A stretch of 64,000 nucleotides of DNA from DATFQE01 sp963733845 (lineage in GTDB: Bacteria; Actinomycetota; Thermoleophilia; Gaiellales; Gaiellaceae). The position numbers were made by a program, and so were the translations under genes. This document shows positions 37,860 through 46,605 of the stretch, piece by piece (the stretch's first letter is position 1; every line of letters starts with the position of its first letter). A model generated the notes under the pieces. It was not told the DNA's origin. It searched no databases and was given only the letters and a program-made list of their open reading frames with translations. The stretch is taken from the NCBI GenBank assembly GCA_963733845.1, contig CAVTEM010000009.1:124001-188000 (forward strand). Reading direction: 5' to 3'.

Positions 37860-39062
37860 GTGGGTGAACAGAGGACGCGCAGCGTGAACGGGAGCATCGA
37901 CGCCCGTGGCATGACAGCGCTCGGCTCCGGCCACCTCGCGACCGACTTCGCGAACGGCGCCTTGCCCGCGCTCCTGCCCTTTCTGGCCGACGAGTTCGAC
38001 CTCTCCTACGTGCTGGTCGGGCTGGCGATGCTCGCGTGGGCGTTCTCGTCCTCGATTCTGCAGCCGCTGTTCGGGCTCTGGTCGGACCGTCGCGGCGCGA
38101 TCTGGCTGCTGCCCGCGGGGCTCGTGCTCGGCGGCCTCGGCATCGCGTTCGCCGCGGTCGCCCCGAGCTACTGGCTCTGTCTGGCGCTGATCACGCTCTC
38201 GGGCCTTGGCACGGCCGCGTATCACCCCGAAGCGAGCAAGTTCGCGGCGTACGTCAGCGGTCGCCGGCGGGCGAGCGGGATGTCGCTGTTCTCGATCGGC
38301 GGCAACCTCGGCTACGCGCTCGGGCCGATCGCGGCCACGTTCCTCGTCGTGCACTTCGGCCTGGAGGCCGGCCTGCTGCTCGCTCTGCCGTGCCTGGCCG
38401 CAGCCGCGGTCTTCTTCTGGGCGATCCCCTACCTGCGCCGCTTCGAGCCGTCGCGCGAGCTGGTACACGCCCGGGCCGGCGAGGACCGGATCGGCGCGAT
38501 GGTCGCGCTCCTGGGCGTGATCGCGTTCCGCAGCGTCTGCTGGTTCGGGCTGATCACGTTCGTGCCGTTGTACGAGGTCTCCCGGGGCAACACGGAGGCG
38601 TACGGCAACCGGCTGCTCGCGGCGATGCTGCTCTTCGGCGGGATCGGGACGCTGCTCGCCGGGCCGCTGGCCGACAGGTTCGGGCGCCGGCCCGTGCTCG
38701 TCGTGAGCGTCTTCGCGACCGGGCCGCTGGTGCTGCTCTACCTCGCGGTGGGCGGGCCGGTCGGTGCCTTGGCGCTGGCGCTCGTCGGCCCGTGCGTGAT
38801 CGGGACGTTCGGCGTCACGATGGTGATGAGCCAGGAGTACCTGCCGCGCCACATCGGGCTCGCGTCGGGACTCGGGATCGGGCTCTCGATCGGCCTGGGC
38901 GGAATCGCGGCGGTCGCGCTCGGCGCACTCGCGGACGCGGTCGACCTCGAGACCGCGCTGTACGTCTCCGCGGTCGCGCCGTTCGTGGCCCTCGCGCTCT
39001 GCGCGTTCCTGCCTCCGACGGCGCGCTCGCCACGGGGCCTCGCGGCCGAGCCCGTGCTGTAG
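37860..39062 (+). CDS. MFS transporter, fosmidomycin-resistance (Fsr)-like
   Basis: A 400-residue, 12-helix major facilitator. GHLATDFANGALPALLPFLADEFDLSY is the Fsr-type N-terminus, and AAYHPEASKFAAYVSGRRRASGMSLFSIGGNLGYALGP is highly typical of that subfamily. The second half has PLADRFGRRPVLVVS. It is probably a drug or metabolite exporter. Two starts are possible: GTG 37860, or GTG 37884, which has AGAGGA 8 nt upstream and would leave a 392-residue protein. I favour 37884 biologically but give the longest frame. TAGGCT lies at 37851-37856. Confidence 0.9.
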   Translation: MGEQRTRSVNGSIDARGMTALGSGHLATDFANGALPALLPFLADEFDLSYVLVGLAMLAWAFSSSILQPLFGLWSDRRGAIWLLPAGLVLGGLGIAFAAVAPSYWLCLALITLSGLGTAAYHPEASKFAAYVSGRRRASGMSLFSIGGNLGYALGPIAATFLVVHFGLEAGLLLALPCLAAAAVFFWAIPYLRRFEPSRELVHARAGEDRIGAMVALLGVIAFRSVCWFGLITFVPLYEVSRGNTEAYGNRLLAAMLLFGGIGTLLAGPLADRFGRRPVLVVSVFATGPLVLLYLAVGGPVGALALALVGPCVIGTFGVTMVMSQEYLPRHIGLASGLGIGLSIGLGGIAAVALGALADAVDLETALYVSAVAPFVALALCAFLPPTARSPRGLAAEPVL

Positions 39063-39072
39063 GCTCGCCGGC

Positions 39073-39381
39073 ATGGCAGACAGCGCACGCGACTTCTTCG
39101 AGGGCCTCGAGTCCCGGGTCGACCCCGCCAAGACGGCAGGGATGACCAACTCGTACCTGTTCGACATCGACGGCGCGGGTCAGTGGAAGGTGGACGTCGA
39201 CGACGGCAAGGTGACCGTGACCGAGGGTGCCGGCGACGCCGACACGACCATCAGCGCCACGGAGGAGACGTTCCAGAAGATCGCCAGCGGCGAGCAGAAC
39301 GCGACCGCCGCCTACATGACGGGGAAGCTCAAGATCAAGGGCGACATGGGCGCGGCGATGAAGTTGCAGAAGCTCTTTTGA
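39073..39381 (+). CDS. SCP2 sterol-binding domain protein
   Basis: A 102-residue single-domain protein of the SCP2 sterol-carrier family. The fold pattern is a short N-terminal helix (ARDFFEGLESRVDPAK), strands YLFDIDGAGQWKVDVDDGKVTVTEG and DADTTISATEETFQKIASGEQN, then the terminal YMTGKLKIKGDMGAAMKLQKLF, which is the most conserved SCP2 signature. It probably binds a lipid or fatty acyl-CoA in the cytoplasm. TAGGCT at 39060-39065 ends 7 nt before the ATG, another possible leaderless start. Confidence 0.93.
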   Translation: MADSARDFFEGLESRVDPAKTAGMTNSYLFDIDGAGQWKVDVDDGKVTVTEGAGDADTTISATEETFQKIASGEQNATAAYMTGKLKIKGDMGAAMKLQKLF

Positions 39382-39421
39382 TCGTCTAGCTTCGAGCGGA
39401 ACGTCGTTCGGGAGGGTCCGC

Positions 39422-40006
39422 TTGACCTGGTACGAGTTCCTGCTGTTCTTCCACATCTCCATGGCCGTGATCTGGATCGGCGGCGGCGCCATGATCCAGT
39501 TCTTCGCGCTGCGGATCATGAAGGCGACCGATCCGATGCGGCTGGCGGAGTTCGGCCGGGACGTGGAGTGGATCAGCACCCGCGTCTTCATCCCCGCCTC
39601 GCTGCTCGCCTTCGTCAGCGGCGTCTGGATGGTGATCGACAGCGACTTCTGGGGCTTCGGCGACGACTGGATCGTGATCGGCCTGATCCTGTACGCGACG
39701 ACGTTCCTCGCCGGCGCGCTCTTCTTCGGGCCGGAGTCCGGGCGGCTCGGCAAGCTGGCCGCGACGGAGGGGCCCACGTCGCCGGTCGTGCAGCAGCGGA
39801 TGCAGCGGCTGATCGCGCTCACGCGCGCCGATCTGATGCTGCTCTTCCTGATCATCTTCGACATGTCGACGAAGCCCGAGTGGGGCGACCTCTCGCTCTG
39901 GGTGGCGATCGCCGGATTCGCGATCCTCGCCGGGATCCTCGTGAGGCACGGGCTGAGGGCCCGGCTCGCGGTCGCTTCGGCGGAACCGGCCCGCGAGGCC
40001 GTCTAG
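39422..40006 (+). CDS. DUF2269-type integral membrane protein
   Basis: A 194-residue membrane protein with four or five transmembrane segments: EFLLFFHISMAVIWIGGGAMIQFFAL, FIPASLLAFVSGVWMVI, WIVIGLILYATTFLAGALFF, LMLLFLIIFDMST and LWVAIAGFAILAGILV. The N-terminal FFHI...WIGGG pattern with a membrane His is shared with DUF2269 and related predicted heme-type membrane proteins. Function unknown. The TTG start is supported by GGGAGGG eight nt upstream. It converges on the biotin carboxylase gene. Confidence 0.85.
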   Translation: MTWYEFLLFFHISMAVIWIGGGAMIQFFALRIMKATDPMRLAEFGRDVEWISTRVFIPASLLAFVSGVWMVIDSDFWGFGDDWIVIGLILYATTFLAGALFFGPESGRLGKLAATEGPTSPVVQQRMQRLIALTRADLMLLFLIIFDMSTKPEWGDLSLWVAIAGFAILAGILVRHGLRARLAVASAEPAREAV

Positions 40007-40010
40007 CTCC

Positions 40011-41679
40011 TTACTCCTCGAGCTCGACGAGCGGCTGCCTGGCGGCGACGCGGTCGCCCTCGGCGACGTGGACGGCCTTCACGACCGCCTCGTAGGGCGA
40101 CACGACCGGTGTCTCCATCTTCATCGCCTCGAGCACGAGCAGGGTCTGGCGCGGCTCGACGCGGTCGCCCGGAGCCGCGAGCACCTTGATCACCGTCCCG
40201 GGCATGGGCGCGGTGAGCGTGCTTTCCTCCTGGGCCGGCCCGTGGGCATGGGCGGCGGCCTCCGCGTTGGGGGCGGGCCGGCGCGCCGGCGGGGGCAGGT
40301 TCAGCCGCCACGGCTCGCGCCACACGCGGTCGGGGAAGCGGGGCGGCGCCGAGAGCGGCGGGTAGTCCTCGAGGAACGCAGTCGTCGTCTCGCCGGCCTG
40401 CACGGCCGGATGCGCCACCAGCCAGCGCAGGAAGGGCAGGTTCGTCGTCAGTCCCGCGACCTCGGTCTCGGCGAGCGCTGCACGCAGGTGCGCGAGCGCC
40501 TCGTCGCCGCGTCTCGCCGTGCGCGATCAGCTTGGCGATCATCGGGTCGTAGCCGACCCCGACCTCGTCGCCCTCCTCGACACCCGCGTCGACCCGGATC
40601 GTCGTCGGCAGCCGCAGCCGCTCGATCCGCCCGGCCTGCGGGAGAAACGTGCGCGGGTCCTCGGCGTAGAGCCGCACCTCGACCGCGTGGCCAAGTAACA
40701 GACTGTTACTTGCTCCAGATCCGCTTCGTGGTGCCGTTCCCTGCGCTAGTAACAGACTGTTACTTGCCTCCAGCGGCTCGCCCTGCGCGATCCTCAGCTG
40801 CTCGCGGACGAGGTCGAGGCCCGTCACCGCCTCGGTCACCGGGTGCTCGACCTGGATGCGGCCGTTCAGCTCCAGGAACCAGAAGTCGCGGCCGCTGAGC
40901 ATGAACTCGGCCGTCCCGGCGCTGCGGTAGCCGATCGCGCGCGCGAACGCGACCGCAGCCGCGCTCATCTCCGCACGGAGAGCAGCGTCGAGGGCGGGGG
41001 AGGGGGACTCCTCGAGCACCTTCTGGTGGCGGCGCTGCACGGAGCACTCGCGCTCGCCGAGCGCTACGACGTGGCCGTGCGCATCAGCCAGTAGCTGAAT
41101 TTCAACGTGCCTCGGCCGCTCGACGAAGCGCTCGCAGAAGACGCGGTCGTCGCCGAAGGCGGACTTCGCCTCGCGCCGGGCGGCGGCGAGCGAGTCCTCG
41201 AGCTCCTCCGCGGCGTGCACGATCCGCATGCCGCGGCCGCCGCCGCCCGCGGCGGCCTTGATCACGAGCGGGTAGCCGATCTCGTCGGGCTCGCCTTGCG
41301 CGACGACCGGCACGCCGGCCTCCAGGGCGATCCGCTTCGCCTCGAGCTTGTCGCCTCCGGCGCGGAGCGCGTCCGCAGACGGCCCGACGAAGACGAGGCC
41401 CGCGGCCTCGACCGCCTGGGCGAAGTCCGCGTTCTCGGCGAGGAAGCCGTAGCCGGGGTGGATCGCGTCGGCTCCGCTCTGCTTCGCCGCTCGGATGTGC
41501 TCCTCGGAGGCGAGGTAGCCCGCGATCTCGACCGTCTCGTCCGCGACCCGCTCGTGCAGCGCGCCGCGGTCGTCGGGCGCGGCGACGGCGACGGTCGCGA
41601 TCCCGAGCTCCCGCGCGGTGCGGAAGACTCGGACGGCGATCTCGCCGCGGTTGGCTACGAGGAGCTTGCGGATCTCCAT
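40011..41679 (-). CDS. Acyl-CoA carboxylase biotin carboxylase/BCCP subunit (frameshifted, with palindrome insert)
   Basis: Biotin-dependent carboxylase alpha subunit, about 556 residues. The biotin carboxylase domain (KLLVANRGEIAVRVFRTARE, ATP-grasp AAAGGGGRGMRIV, FWFLELNGRIQVEHPVTE, GHAVEVRLYAEDP) is followed by a linker and a C-terminal biotinyl domain with biotin Lys in LEAMKMETP. It makes carboxybiotin for a separate carboxyltransferase, most likely the beta subunit at 47556. One extra base near 40510 shifts the frame between ETR and DEALAHLRAALAE, after which the BCCP frame resumes. Between GEPL and GHAVE an in-frame 26-residue segment, encoded by two palindromes, replaces the usual ~11 residues. 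Propionyl- or methylcrotonyl-CoA carboxylase is likely. Confidence 0.92.
40693..40765. repeat. Pair of palindromes inserted in frame in the carboxylase gene
   Basis: AAGTAACAG-A-CTGTTACTT (40693-40711) and AGTAACAG-A-CTGTTACT (40748-40764) lie 54 bp apart, each followed by TTGC and a CTCCAG-like tail. Each encodes ASNSLLL on the gene strand. They are far more AT-rich than their surroundings. Confidence 0.85.
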
Positions 41680-42794
41680 GGGCCCAGGAGGGCAAGGCTA
41701 AGCAGACAGAGGGCGGAGAGGATGAGGTAGGGGACGGTGTCCGAGGTGGCGCGCGCGAGCGCGCCGCCGCCCGAGGCGCCGAGCGCCTGCCCGGGCGCCC
41801 ACGCGAGGTTGACGAGAGCGAAGCCGTACGCGTAGTCGAGGCCGCGGTGCTCGGCGAGATCGGTCAGGTGCGACATCGCGGGCGTCCAGAAGATGCCGAA
41901 AGCCATCCCGGCGAAGAGCACCAGCACCGCGAGCACCCAGCGCGATTCCGGCCAGGGCAGGAGAAACGCCGCGACGGCCGAGGCGACGAGGCCGACCCGG
42001 ATCGGCAGCAGCCGCCCCCGCACGTCCGAGATCCGCCCTGCCGCCGGATTCAGCACTGCCTCGATGCCCGCGGAGACGAGGAAGACGCCGCCGATCCCGA
42101 CCGCGCTCATGCCGAGCTCGTCCAGGCGCAGCGAGACGAGCACGCCCATCGTCGAGAACAGGAGCGCGGGCAGCGTCACGAACCACACGCTGCCCAGCAC
42201 CGCGCGGTCCTGCACCGCCGCCCAGAGCATCGACAGGGGCTGCGCCCGCTGCGGCACCACCGCCGGCGTCGTGGCCGCCCACACGACGAGCACGAGGCCG
42301 AGGACGCCGACCGACGCGAAGGTGACCTCGATCCCGATCACCGACGCGATCCCGCCGAGGACGGGCCCGAAGAGCGCGCCGACGATCGCGGCGCTCATGG
42401 CCGTCCCGATCAGCAGCCCGCGCCGCTCGACGGGCGCCTCGGAGACGAGCCACGCCAGCGAGGCCGTCCACGTCAACGCGCTCGCGAAGCCCTGCGCGAA
42501 GCGCGCGATGTCGAGCACGACGATGTCGTCGGCGAACCCGAAGATCGTGGTCGTGACCACCATCAGCAGCAGCCCTGCGATCACCGTCGGCTTGACCCCG
42601 AACCTCGACGACGCCAGCCCGCCCGGGATCCCGCCGGCCAGCGCTCCGGCCGGATACGCGGCCGCGAGCACGCCCACCCCAGCCTTGGACAGGTCGAGGT
42701 CCTCCGCGTAACCCGGGAGCAGCGGCGTCAGCGCCGCGAAGAACATCGTGTCGACGAAGATGATCGCGCCGACGAGGAGCAGCAGCCGCCGCAC
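41655..42794 (-). CDS. MFS transporter
   Basis: A 379-residue, 12-helix major facilitator. MRRLLLLVGAIIFVDTMFFAALTPLLPGYAEDL is a typical first helix of multidrug or sugar efflux MFS proteins. GGIPGGLASSRFGVKPTVIAGLLLM is motif A-like, and ARFAQGFASALTWTASLAWLVSEAP forms helix 4-5. The second half includes AGRISDVRGRLLPIRVGL. The substrate is unknown. Its 3' end overlaps the biotin carboxylase start by 25 bp, so the two are probably cotranscribed, and it follows the enoyl-CoA hydratase stop by 6 bp. Confidence 0.9.
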   Translation of the reverse strand: MRRLLLLVGAIIFVDTMFFAALTPLLPGYAEDLDLSKAGVGVLAAAYPAGALAGGIPGGLASSRFGVKPTVIAGLLLMVVTTTIFGFADDIVVLDIARFAQGFASALTWTASLAWLVSEAPVERRGLLIGTAMSAAIVGALFGPVLGGIASVIGIEVTFASVGVLGLVLVVWAATTPAVVPQRAQPLSMLWAAVQDRAVLGSVWFVTLPALLFSTMGVLVSLRLDELGMSAVGIGGVFLVSAGIEAVLNPAAGRISDVRGRLLPIRVGLVASAVAAFLLPWPESRWVLAVLVLFAGMAFGIFWTPAMSHLTDLAEHRGLDYAYGFALVNLAWAPGQALGASGGGALARATSDTVPYLILSALCLLSLALLGPWRSASSS

Positions 42795-42800
42795 GCGGCG

Positions 42801-43550
42801 CTAGGCGGTCCAGCCCGGTTTTCGGCGCTCGAGGAAGGCCCGCAGCCCGTCCTGGCCCTCCGGGCTCGTGCGCAGGCGGGCGGCGATGTGGGCAGTGGCC
42901 TCGACGCTAAGCGTCCGATGTTCGCGCGCCAGGAGCTTCGCCTCGCGGGTGGCCTGGGGCCCTGACGTCAGCAGCTCGGCCACGACCCCTTCGACCGCCG
43001 CGTCCAGATCGACGGCCACCTCGTGCACGAGGCCGATTCGCAGCGCGACGTCGGGGCCGAAGCGCTCGCCCGTCAGGAAGTAGCGCCTCGTCGCGCCGGC
43101 GCCGATCCTCGGCACCACGAACGGGGAGATCACCGCCGGGGTGATCCCGAGCTTGACCTCCGGGAAGCCGAAGATCGCGTCCTCGCCGGCGATCGAGATG
43201 TCGCAACAGGCGACGACCCCGGAACCGCCGCCGAGGGCGTACCCCTGGATGCGCCCGACGACCGGCGCGGGGCAGCCGTCGATGGCCTCGAGCATGCGGT
43301 AGAGGCGCATCGCGTCCTCGACGTTCTCGTCGTAGGAGAGCTCGATCGCGGCGCGCTGCCAGTCGACGTCGGCTCCGGCGCAGAAGCTCGGCCCGTCTCC
43401 GGCCAGGATCACCGCGCGTGCATCGCCGACGTCCGAGAACGCCTCGGTCAGCTCGGCGATCAGCGCCGCGTCGAAGGCGTTCCGCCGCTCGGGACGGGCG
43501 AGCGTGACGCGAAGCAGCGGGCCGTCCCGCTCGATCCTGAGGGCGCCCAT
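42801..43550 (-). CDS. Enoyl-CoA hydratase/isomerase family protein
   Basis: A 249-residue crotonase-fold enzyme that hydrates 2-enoyl-CoA. The oxyanion-hole motifs are SFCAGADVDWQRAAIE and GYALGGGSGVVACCDISIAG. The catalytic acid is in IFGFPEVKLGITPAVISPFV. The C-terminal trimerisation helix ends RAFLERRKPGWTA, as in family members of the LiuC/methylglutaconyl-CoA hydratase kind. ATG 43550 gives the usual IRIERDGPLLRVTL-type start. With the carboxylase and acyl-CoA dehydrogenase genes on the same strand it fits leucine or other branched-chain catabolism. Its promoter (TATGCT, reverse strand, 43559-43564) overlaps that of the divergent DapA-family gene. Confidence 0.92.
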   Translation of the reverse strand: MGALRIERDGPLLRVTLARPERRNAFDAALIAELTEAFSDVGDARAVILAGDGPSFCAGADVDWQRAAIELSYDENVEDAMRLYRMLEAIDGCPAPVVGRIQGYALGGGSGVVACCDISIAGEDAIFGFPEVKLGITPAVISPFVVPRIGAGATRRYFLTGERFGPDVALRIGLVHEVAVDLDAAVEGVVAELLTSGPQATREAKLLAREHRTLSVEATAHIAARLRTSPEGQDGLRAFLERRKPGWTA

Positions 43551-43558
43551 CGGGCCGG

Positions 43559-43568
43559 AGCATAGAGT
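43559..43568. promoter_or_regulatory. Overlapping divergent -10 boxes
   Basis: TATGCT on the minus strand (43559-43564) precedes the enoyl-CoA hydratase ATG by 8 nt. TAGAGT on the plus strand (43563-43568) precedes the DapA-family ATG at 43575 by 6 nt. The two boxes share bases, so the genes are probably expressed in competition. Confidence 0.4.
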
Positions 43569-43574
43569 TGGGCC

Positions 43575-44411
43575 ATGCTGCGGGGAGCTCTTGCCGCGTC
43601 GGTCACGCCGCTTCGCGACGGCGGGGACGCGCTCGACGAGGACGCCTTCGGGCCGTACGTCGATTTCCTCGTCGAGGGCGGGGTCGACGGCATCCTCGCG
43701 CTCGGCACCACGGGCGAGGGGATCCTGCTCGCGCCGGCCGAGCGGCGTCGCGCGTCCGAGCTGTTCCTGGCGGCTGCGGCGGGGAGGTTCCAGGTCGCGG
43801 TGCACGCGGGTGCCCAGACCACCGCCGAGACGGCGGCTCTCGCCGCGCACGCGGCCGAGGCGGGTGCCGACGCGGTCGCCGTGATCGGGCCGCCCTACTA
43901 CGCGCTCGACGAGCCCGCGCTGCTGGCGCACTTCGAGGCGGCCGCGCGCGCCTGCGATCCGCTCCCGTTCTACCTCTACGAGTTCAGGGCGCGCTGCGGC
44001 TACTCGATCCCGCTCCCGGTGATCGCGCGGCTGCGCGAGAGGGTTACGAATCTCCGCGGGCTCAAGGTTTCCAACCAGCCGTTCGACGCCGTCGAGCCCT
44101 ACCTGCTCGAGGGCCTCGACGTCTTCGTCGGTGCCGAAGCGCTGGTGCTCCAGGGCCTGGAACGTGGTGCGGCCGGAGCGGTGTCCGGCCTGGCAGCGGC
44201 ATACCCGGATCTCGTGGCGAGGTTGGTCCACGAGCGGGAGGGCGACGTCGGCCCCGTCCGCGCCGCGCTCGAGCGCTTCCCCTTCCACGCGGCGCTCAAG
44301 CGGGTCCTCGCCAGGCGCGGCGTCCCGATCCGCGAGAACGTGCGCGCACCGCTGCGCATGCTCACCGACGAGGAGCGCGCGGAGCTCGACCGATGGCTCG
44401 GATCGTCGTAG
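43575..44411 (+). CDS. DapA-family lyase/deaminase
   Basis: A 278-residue class I pyruvate-type aldolase of the dihydrodipicolinate synthase/N-acetylneuraminate lyase superfamily. VDFLVEGGVDGILALGTTGEGILL matches the substrate-binding GTTGE motif. The Tyr region is FYLYEFRARCGYSIPLP, and the Schiff-base Lys lies in LRGLKVSNQP. Lysine synthesis is unlikely because the motifs diverge from true DapA and a flavin amine oxidoreductase gene overlaps the 3' end by 19 bp. That pairing recalls hydroxyproline catabolism (D-hydroxyproline oxidase plus pyrroline-carboxylate deaminase), but this is inference. Confidence 0.88.
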   Translation: MLRGALAASVTPLRDGGDALDEDAFGPYVDFLVEGGVDGILALGTTGEGILLAPAERRRASELFLAAAAGRFQVAVHAGAQTTAETAALAAHAAEAGADAVAVIGPPYYALDEPALLAHFEAAARACDPLPFYLYEFRARCGYSIPLPVIARLRERVTNLRGLKVSNQPFDAVEPYLLEGLDVFVGAEALVLQGLERGAAGAVSGLAAAYPDLVARLVHEREGDVGPVRAALERFPFHAALKRVLARRGVPIRENVRAPLRMLTDEERAELDRWLGSS

Positions 44412-45445
44412 CGGGAGCCGGCGCCGCCGGCGCGAGCGTCGCGTACCACCTCGCCCTGCTCGGAGCGGACGACGTCGTCGTCGCCGACCCGCGCGGGGTG
44501 GCGGGAGGCTCGACGAGCCGCGCCATGGGCGGTGTCAGACAGCAGTTCTCCACCGCCGCCGAGGTAAAGCTCGCCCAGGCGAGCATCCGCTTCTTCGCCG
44601 AGCTCGGCGCCCCCCTCTTCACGCAGGTCGGCTATCTCTTCCTCGCGACCACCGAGGCCGGGCTCGCCGCGCTGGAGGAGCGGCGTGAGCTGCAGGCGTC
44701 GCTGGGCGTGCCGGTCGAGCGCGTCGACCCCGGGGACGTGCCCGGGCTGTCCGTGGGCGACGTTCTCGGCGCGGTCACGTGCAGGGAGGACGGCGTGGCC
44801 GATCCGCCGGGCGTGTGCCGCGAGGTCGTCCGTCGCGCGGTCGACCTGGGCGTTGACGTTCGGGAGGGCGTGGACGCCGTGGAGCTCGACCGGGACGTGC
44901 TCGTGATCGCCTGCGGCCCCTGGTCGGGCGAGGTGGGCGAGCAGGTGGGCGTCGAGCTGCCGATCAGGCCGCTGTGCAGGCAGCTGGTCGACACCGAGCC
45001 TGTCGACGGCCTGCCGGCGGACCTGCCGATGGTGATCGAGGAGACGGGCTTCCACTTCAGGAGGGTCCCGTCCGGCGGGCTGCGGCTCGCGATGGGCGAG
45101 GCGACCCTGCGTTGGGGCTTCGAGACCGACGTCGACGTGGACCTCGTCGATGACTGGCTCGCCCGCCTCGGCCGACGGTACCCGGCGGCAGCGGGGATCG
45201 CGGTCGCGCGGGCATGGGGCGGTCTCTACGACATGACCCCCGACGCGCACCCGATCCTCGGGCGCGTGGCGGACGGGATCTACGCGGCGTGCGGCTTCTC
45301 GGGGCACGGCTTCATGCAATCGCCCGCCGTCGGTCGCGCCGTCGCCGAGGAGATCCTGCTCGGCGAGTCGGAGCTCGATCTCTCGGCCTTCCGGCTGGAG
45401 CGGTTCGCCGGCGACGCGGTCTTTCCCGAGACCCTCGTCCTGTGA
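44393..45445 (+). CDS. FAD-dependent amine/amino-acid oxidoreductase (DAO family)
   Basis: A 350-residue flavoprotein of the D-amino-acid oxidase/sarcosine oxidase family. The N-terminal dinucleotide motif is VVAGAGAAGASVAYHLALLGA, followed by STSRAMGGVRQQFS near the flavin and VLVIACGPWSGEVGEQVGVELPIRP. The C-terminus WGGLYDMTPDAHPILGRV and ACGFSGHGFMQSPAVGRAVAE is classic for the family. It probably oxidises a secondary amine or D-amino acid whose imine product is handled by the overlapping DapA-family gene. The stop overlaps the next GTG (GTGA). Confidence 0.9.
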   Translation: MARIVVAGAGAAGASVAYHLALLGADDVVVADPRGVAGGSTSRAMGGVRQQFSTAAEVKLAQASIRFFAELGAPLFTQVGYLFLATTEAGLAALEERRELQASLGVPVERVDPGDVPGLSVGDVLGAVTCREDGVADPPGVCREVVRRAVDLGVDVREGVDAVELDRDVLVIACGPWSGEVGEQVGVELPIRPLCRQLVDTEPVDGLPADLPMVIEETGFHFRRVPSGGLRLAMGEATLRWGFETDVDVDLVDDWLARLGRRYPAAAGIAVARAWGGLYDMTPDAHPILGRVADGIYAACGFSGHGFMQSPAVGRAVAEEILLGESELDLSAFRLERFAGDAVFPETLVL

Positions 45446-46545
45446 TCGAGCTCACGTGGGAGCAGGTGCGCGCGTTCCGCGCTGCGAGGAGCCTCGACGG
45501 TACGGGCGGGATCGACGAGACCGCCCGGCGGCTGGGCGGCGTGCAGGCACAGGTGCTGTCGTACGCCGAGCTCGCACTGGCTGCGCGCGTCGACGGGCTG
45601 CGGGTCGAGGAGGTCCGGGAGGCGCTCTGGACACGCCGCACCCTCGTCAAGACGTGGGCGATGCGCGGGACGCTCCACCTGCTGCCCGCGGACGACCTTG
45701 CGCTCTGGGCGGGAGCCCTCCGGACGCGCTCGTACCTGTGGCGCAGCGCGGCGTGGACGAAGTACTTCGGCGTCTCGGTCGAGGAGGTGGAGACGCTCGT
45801 GGCTGCGATCGCCTCCTCGCTGGACGGCGAGGGGGAGACGCGCGAGGAGCTCGGCGACGCCGTCGCGGAGCTCGCGGGAGAGCCCGCCCGCGAGCTGATG
45901 GCGTCGGGCTGGGGCACGCTGCTCAAGCCGGTGGCGATGGAGGGCGGGCTGGTGTTCGGGCCCAATCGCGGCCGCAACGTCACGTTCGTCAACCCGCACA
46001 AGTGGATCGGGCCGTACGAGCCGCTGCCGTCGGATCAGGCGATGAGCGAGGTCGTTCGCCGCTGGCTCCGCATGTACGGGCCCGGGTCGAAGGAGGACCT
46101 CGCGCGCTGGTGGGGGATCTCGCCCGGGCGGGCGCGGAAGCCACTCGAGGTGCTCGGCGACGAGCTCGTCGAGGTCAGCGTCGAGGGCCGAAAAGCCTTT
46201 GCGCTGGCCGAGGACGCGCGGTCGCTACGGACGGCCAAGGCCGACGGGCGCGCCCGCCTCCTGGGCGGCTTCGACCCCTACGTGGTCGGGTTCTTCCCGC
46301 GGGACGGCCTGGTGGAGGCCGAGTTCAAGTCGCGCGTCTCGCGGACGGCAGGCTGGATCTCGCCGGTCGTCCTGGTGGCGGGGAAGCCGGTCGGCGTCTG
46401 GAGCCACGAGCTGCGCAAGGGGACGATGGCGATCACGATCGAGCCCTTCGGGCGCCTGCCGGCGGCGCGCGTGCGCGAGCTGGAAGCCGATGCCGAGCGG
46501 CTGGCGGCCGCACTGGGAGCCGTTCCCTCGCTGACCGTCGTTTAG
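45442..46545 (+). CDS. Winged-helix DNA-binding protein, AlkZ-like (HTH_42)
   Basis: A 367-residue protein of the AlkZ/YcaQ-type winged-helix family. The family's Q-x-Q motif appears as GGVQAQVLSYAELALAAR, followed by LVKTWAMRGTLHLLPADDLALW, the region YEPLPSDQAMSEVVRRWLRMYGPGSKEDLARWWGI and LLGGFDPYVVGFF. Characterised members are DNA glycosylases that unhook interstrand crosslinks or remove alkylated bases. Actinobacterial paralogues often protect antibiotic producers. Function here is by homology only. GTG 45442 overlaps the previous stop by 4 bp. Confidence 0.87.
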   Translation: MIELTWEQVRAFRAARSLDGTGGIDETARRLGGVQAQVLSYAELALAARVDGLRVEEVREALWTRRTLVKTWAMRGTLHLLPADDLALWAGALRTRSYLWRSAAWTKYFGVSVEEVETLVAAIASSLDGEGETREELGDAVAELAGEPARELMASGWGTLLKPVAMEGGLVFGPNRGRNVTFVNPHKWIGPYEPLPSDQAMSEVVRRWLRMYGPGSKEDLARWWGISPGRARKPLEVLGDELVEVSVEGRKAFALAEDARSLRTAKADGRARLLGGFDPYVVGFFPRDGLVEAEFKSRVSRTAGWISPVVLVAGKPVGVWSHELRKGTMAITIEPFGRLPAARVRELEADAERLAAALGAVPSLTVV

Positions 46546-46605
46546 GCCGGTCCGTCCCGTGCCGAGCGCGGCCGGGCTGAGCCGCGCGATCTTCGTCCGA
46601 ATTCG

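Noticed and set aside
43575..44411. Calling the gene dapA of lysine synthesis
   Set aside because: Overlap with an amine oxidoreductase gene and diverged active-site surroundings make a catabolic lyase or deaminase more likely.
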